The notes under the pieces: generated by a model
The model's input: only the letters and a program-made list of their open reading frames with translations
Database searches by the model: none
What the model was told of the DNA's origin: nothing
From: Lithospermum erythrorhizon
Lineage: Eukaryota; Streptophyta; Magnoliopsida; Boraginales; Boraginaceae
DNA length: 64,000 nt
Direction: 5' to 3'
Assembly (NCBI GenBank): GCA_019722365.1
Contig: JADFUC010000764.1
Location: forward strand, 1-64,000
Made by a program: the position numbers and the translations under genes
In this document: positions 59,521 through 64,000 of the stretch, piece after piece
How the letters are laid out: every line of letters starts with the position of its first letter
How positions within the stretch are numbered: position 1 is the first letter of the stretch

Positions 59521-60339
59521 GCCACAATTGATTATTTTATCCTTACGAACACACGAACATTCAATAGCCCTAATAATAGCAAGGAACGAACAACGTACTA
59601 CTTCGCTTTCATTACCGTATACTTGTTCTAAACACAAACATAATTGTTTCATGGAGAATAAGAGAAATGGAAATCCTTAGCATGATTTTTTGAAAAAATA
59701 CAAATACTCTTCCATGACCAATTTGCGGTATCTGAAATGAAATGTGGAAGAATATTCCTCTCCTCTTTGGGGAAACATCAATTTCCTTCTTGATATTTTT
59801 TACCATGATCTTTCTTACATTCATTAACATTCTGAGGATCATTTGATGATAATTTTCATTAAAATACCCACGTAAAACTTCGTTTTCAAATCCAAGAAAA
59901 CCCCAATTAAATACCGCTCACGAAAGTTTAAGCCGCCAAAAGCCAAAGAAACCATACAAATAATCCCCTAAAATAAATAGTATTTCTTCAAAATTTTTGC
60001 AACTTCGAGTGAAATGAAATATTGAGAAGTTTTTACTAATATCGATTATTACGAAAACTTGAAAGCCAAAAAACATTGGATCCTAATTCTCTTCGAGGCT
60101 TAGCGCTCCATAGTATTGTTCGAAATAGCCTTCCTTTGAGTCTAAATGTCGTTATCCGGGTAGTCAGCGTCTTTGTGAAACATCATTATCATCGTGTCCC
60201 GAATAAATCTTCGGTAACAAATTGGAATATCACTTACCGCGGCGATGTCGACATCGTTCGTGGATCCTTGAAACGGCGGCGGTTATTGCTCCTCTTGAAA
60301 GATATCTTGATTATTTAAAGGCGTATTGACATTTTGCGT

Positions 60340-60920
60340 ATAGGTCCAATCAACTAGGCTTCTACCATTTTATCTTCATTCGCGACACGCTGACATTTAT
60401 GCTTTCTACACTACGTGAGATGTAAGCGAAAATAGTATACTTATTTGTGCACTGTGATCTTGGGATAAGGGAGTCATCCTTAGGGCTCTTGCTCTTGTGT
60501 TTGATTTCGAACCATTCCGTTCCTCGGATGTATTTACATCCACACAACGTGTCGAACTTGATAACACTTGAAGAGTCTGACTTTGTATCACGTAGTAGCC
60601 GTCGACAATTCCCGAATCTCTTTTATGACCCAGCAATAATCAACGTAGTGCATCGTCGTAATGCTTGAGGAACATTTAACCTGGCACTCATTGTGTGCTC
60701 TTTTATTCTGATCCTTTTTGCTAATGTCAAAGAAGTGGTACCCATTGGCGTAATAGCCCTTGTACGTTCCCCAATTTCGGTAGTCGGACCCTTGAGTGTC
60801 ACGTGGTGTCTGGTCTCCATATTATTCCGTGGTTGTGAAACCATTTTCTTGAAATTTAAGCCACGTCGTGATTTATTTGTTCCTCCGTCGAATGAAATTT
60901 GCCAACTCTTCAATCAAATC
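60340..60920 (-). pseudogene. DUF4218/DUF4216-like part of TNP2 protein
   Basis: In one minus frame, ~60845-60810 reads FSKWFHNHGI and ~60770-60715 reads WGTYKGYYANGYHFFDISKK DQNK, the junction in plant TNP2 proteins between DUF4218 and DUF4216 (F..W........ then Y.GY.vNGyrF.t....d......nsGv). Further on, EIRELS and VRLFKC correspond to I.El.y....v.lFkC.W, and DDSLIPRSQCTNKYTIF to the dPFila.Qa.qvfyv block. Frames change repeatedly. Confidence 0.7.
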
Positions 60921-61999
60921 ATTGTAAATCACAGGATATAAGTTATTTGTTTAGTTAACTATTATAATAATATACAAATTCATTTTTTATTGAGCATTAA
61001 ATATACCTTTACTTGAATGTATTCACGTACTTCGGATGTGTAGCACAAAATATATGTATCTTGACGTCGTGTATTATTCGCGGAGTAAAATAGATGTTTC
61101 ATGAAAGTGCCTCGGCACGAATGCTTGAAACAAAGCCGTGAATCGTCTTCAGTTCATTTGATACGTCACATTCTCTTGGAGACGATTTAAGTCGGTTTGA
61201 TTCCTTCCTCAGTACAGTGAGCGGAAGTTTTAAGGAAACCTCTTTGACTAAATCGCCTGCATATTGACCACTTGACACGTGCCTTTTTATTAGCACCATT
61301 TTCTTTAATCCCCGAGATACGCAGAGCATGCTTAGAGGTTAATTAAAATAATTAGATAGATAAACCCGGCGATCAACATATGTAAAGTCAAATACTCCGC
61401 GACTCAACGGGTACATCCGTCCATACTTTGTGACCTCCGTTAAAAGTAACCCGTAAGGCAAATATATTCAGTAGGTGCTCCGTAAGCATCAAAGAATGTT
61501 GGTGAATATTGTCTCCGTCTTGCAAATTATCACCGACAATAATGCGATGTGAGCTCTCCGTAGCGTCAGCGTTAAGAGTTGATGAAATGTGTGGCGAAGA
61601 AAAACACCACTACCCATTCTGGTTTCCCACATTATCTTCCGGAGTCACGTGAAGTCCTACGAGGGAAGTAATTTACCTTTATTAATATGCACATGTCGTG
61701 ACTTTTTAGTCAGCCCGAAGTTCACGTTTAGTAGCGTCTCGAAATGTTTGAAAGGCTTTGTATAATCCATCGGGTAATTTGAGGCGTGCTAAGCTTGACT
61801 CCTGAAACTCTTTTACATTACAGTGTGGTTGAATTGTATACAAAACACTTTGGTTCGATTTCCTCCCACGAATCCTAAATTAAATACCTTGATTGGGAAT
61901 TAAGTGAACAATGAAGTTTGAGTCGATCACTTGCCCGTTCATTGTCTTTCGTTTTTCTTGGAACATCATTCTGATTATTGTAATAAGTTCGCCATTGTT

Positions 62000-62810
62000 A
62001 ACTACTCTGTATGCATGAAGTCGATGTTGGTATGCGATCTTGTTTGTAGACGATAACTCAAATCGAAATATGCTCCCTCTTGCGCGGGTTGTCGCGCGGC
62101 ATTTATACCTGCCGGTTACGTGTTCCGCGTATGCCTTACCTTTGCCATTGCGATAAAGATCGATAAAGATGCGAGATTATATACCCCTCGGCTCCGATAA
62201 ATTAGCTCTGCGTTACGCATCGACAAGTTCGTCCCGCCCGGCTCATGACTTGCTGCATCTAGCGGATGTCCGGCCAGGGGAAAAAGAAAGGGCGGTAAGC
62301 AATCAAACCAAAATTTCCGACCCTGTAGTGAAAAGCTTTGGTATACTCCATACAATATGGACAAACTAATACACCGTGTGTGCTCGGCTTGAATGCGTAC
62401 GTGTCTTAGAAAAATCACTAATACGTCAGCGTCAAAGCGGCCAGCATTATTTGAAGTGCGCTCACCCCAGATGCGTGAATGTCACCGACACGGTATGCAG
62501 CTGACTCCTTGACTCGTCAGCGAGGGAATTAGAAGAAAAATATCTATATCTCTCCTTGAGATTTTTAGGTCGAGAATTATGTCGAGGGGATAAACAGAGA
62601 TATAGCTCATATGCAGCAAATCCAGGTAGCTAAATTGTACATGATAATAAGCTGGCCAACGGGAATATTGAAATCCCCGAGCTTTTGCCAAAGGTGCAAA
62701 ACCATCGCTCTGTGAGCCGATCACGAACATTTTCTCGGCTGCGCTCCAAAATGCGGATATGTTGCGTCAAAATGTTTCATTGCTCCGTCACTGGGTGCGT
62801 AAATCCCGCT
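62000..62810 (-). pseudogene. TNP2 transposase core (Transposase_21) remnant
   Basis: ~62790-62740 encodes MKHFDATYPHFGA (normally W..F......FA.dpRnvrlgl). The frame 62482-62730 continues QSDGFAPLAKARGFQYSRWP with YYHVQFSYLDL and SRRDIDIFLL, i.e. the hallmark (c.DGFnPfg....Ys.WPv....NLPp....m......l..iipGp..P..diDvyLrPL). The later frame 62116-62418 holds GVYQSFSLQGRKFWFDC, matching the ...CPyC......f.L..g.K..wFDcHRrfLp region. Interrupted by frame shifts and stops, so inactive. Confidence 0.82.
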
Positions 62811-63744
62811 GATCATGCATGCGGATCAGGTGGTGCCATGCTCGTATCTTGAGTTATGCTAGCGGCATATATGTCGTTGTAGTCGAGGAGCTAATGGTAT
62901 ATATATCAAAACCTTTCTTGCAATCGGCTTCACACCGTTGTTCACCCTTGCTTTCCTCGTTACTGCTTTCTCCCACAAAAGAAAGCGACATGCCTCGACT
63001 AGCATCCCTCTTTTGTAAAACAACATACAATTATTCACACACTTGGCATGAATTTTTTTTGTTTAAGAGCAGAACAAATGACTGATAATTTTTTGCCTCA
63101 TAGAAATCGTTTAGATATTCTCTCCACTACATTAGGATAAGCGCTGACAGTTAGAAATTCACCTTTGGAAATATTGTTGTGATATTTGTGAGTTGAACTT
63201 AAGACTAACCAAGCGTGTTGTCATTGATAACTTTGTAAATTCGATTAACCGTCCCTTGTGGTAACTTTCTGACCTCCTTTGAAATCATAGTATGTTCACC
63301 ATTTGTTGTATTTGGATGGCTACCAATCCGTCGTGTTAACCGTTAGTATACCCCAATTCAAATTGTGTCCCACGTAGTAAGTTTAAACCATCTTCAACCG
63401 TATGCATCATTGGTTTCCATAAAGATCCAACATTTAGAAGATGTTTTCTCTATTCGTAAACATTGTGAGGAGCATTGATAATATTCGCCGTGGTACTCCC
63501 GATTATAATATCTTTCCACAAAGCCATTAGGCATCAAATCGTCTCGACTTGACTAATGTCGTACACTTTTTTGCGTTTACTGCGCCTCACGGACATGCTT
63601 GTCATTCTCGCCTGTCCTTACCGTGGCTTGTGATTTTTTACCTTGACCACCATAAAAAACTCACTAAACCTTGTAGATATGTAGGATTGATAATTAAATC
63701 GAACCTGCTTGATTATACATCCGAAACGTCTTGAGACATTTTCC

Positions 63745-64000
63745 ACACTAAATATATTGAGAAATTAAATGAAAAAAATTAAATAATTGGACATAATTGG
63801 ACATTATTGTACATAATTGGGCATTATTAATATATAATTGAGATATTATTATGCGTAATTGAATAAATGGGCCAACAATTGAGCATAATTAATTGGACAT
63901 AATACTTGAACATAAATAATTATTATTGTAAGTTAAACCTAAATTTGGAATAAAATAGATTAAATGAAAAAAATAAATACTTGAACATAATTGCCACGTA
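63745..64000. repeat. AT-rich imperfect tandem repeat of gacataatt words
   Basis: Repeated (g/t)gacataattg / gcataatta words at ~63788-63905, some 10-20 bp apart, up to the window edge. No coding potential. Confidence 0.55.

Larger units (their letters stand above)
59521..63740 (-). mobile_element. CACTA (En/Spm) transposon, TNP2-type coding remains
   Basis: Read from right to left: an N-terminal portion without clear domain (~63700-62850), the transposase core (62800-62000; see separate entry), a broken middle (62000-60930), and the downstream domains (60915-60360). Identity rests on motif order characteristic of plant TNP2 proteins. Stops and frame shifts occur throughout. The 3' side would reach the CCGACA-rich repeats at 59.3-59.5 kb and, if the LTR-like block at 55.4-58.6 kb is an insertion, end near 54614. 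The 5' end lies beyond the window or in the AT repeat at its edge. Confidence 0.75.

Noticed and set aside
1..64000. CRISPR arrays, operons, riboswitches, rRNA or intact tRNA genes
   Set aside because: None seen. The tandem arrays lack the regular repeat-unique spacer form, and the window is plant nuclear DNA.

Overview
This window is nuclear DNA of a flowering plant, probably a eudicot. Almost all of it is transposable-element debris in different states of decay, and there is one clearly intact host gene. The plant assignment rests on that gene, a sterol C4-decarboxylating dehydrogenase fused to a reticulon domain (a plant-type architecture), on its GT-AG introns, and on plant-type repeats: a Tekay-like chromovirus, a Copia element, hAT, CACTA, MULE-type and Stowaway elements, and plant LINEs. 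I cannot name the species from sequence alone.

Layout. 1-10.7 kb: a broken Ty3/gypsy chromovirus (protease, reverse transcriptase, RNase H, integrase, C-terminal integrase tail), its polypurine tract and a ~2.4 kb LTR, with a second, partial LTR directly behind it. 10.7-23.4 kb: further LTR-like blocks on both strands, including one complete solo-type LTR (19392-21814), separated by AT-rich or unrecognised sequence. 24.2-26.7 kb: a LINE 3' half on + and an RNase H fragment on -. 28.1-35.9 kb, minus strand: the gene. I reconstructed 12 exons that join in frame into a 559-codon CDS with no stop or frameshift; its introns contain small DNA transposons and local duplications. 36.4-38.6 kb, just upstream of the gene: a cluster of non-autonomous DNA elements, including a 494 bp long-TIR element with a perfect 9 bp target-site duplication. 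38.7-49.9 kb: a three-level nest, in which a minus-strand LINE is split by a ~7.9 kb Copia element that is itself split by a ~2.7 kb hAT element. 50.0-51.1 kb: a second LINE of the same general family in opposite orientation. 52.1-54.5 kb: another ~2.4 kb chromovirus LTR. 54.6-63.7 kb: remains of a minus-strand CACTA (En/Spm, TNP2-type) transposon with an LTR-like block and complex minisatellites inside it.

How the parts relate. The only host function supported is the minus-strand gene, which should act at the endoplasmic reticulum in removing sterol C4 methyl groups. None of the transposons has a complete coding region here; every one carries frameshifts, stops or missing domains. No operon, RNA gene, CRISPR or prokaryotic feature was found. 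I did not find convincing evidence of an undescribed biological system. The most informative observations are the nested insertion history, the hypervariable minisatellites inside the LTR families, the long-TIR elements beside the gene, and the contrast between an error-free gene and heavily indel-ridden repeats.
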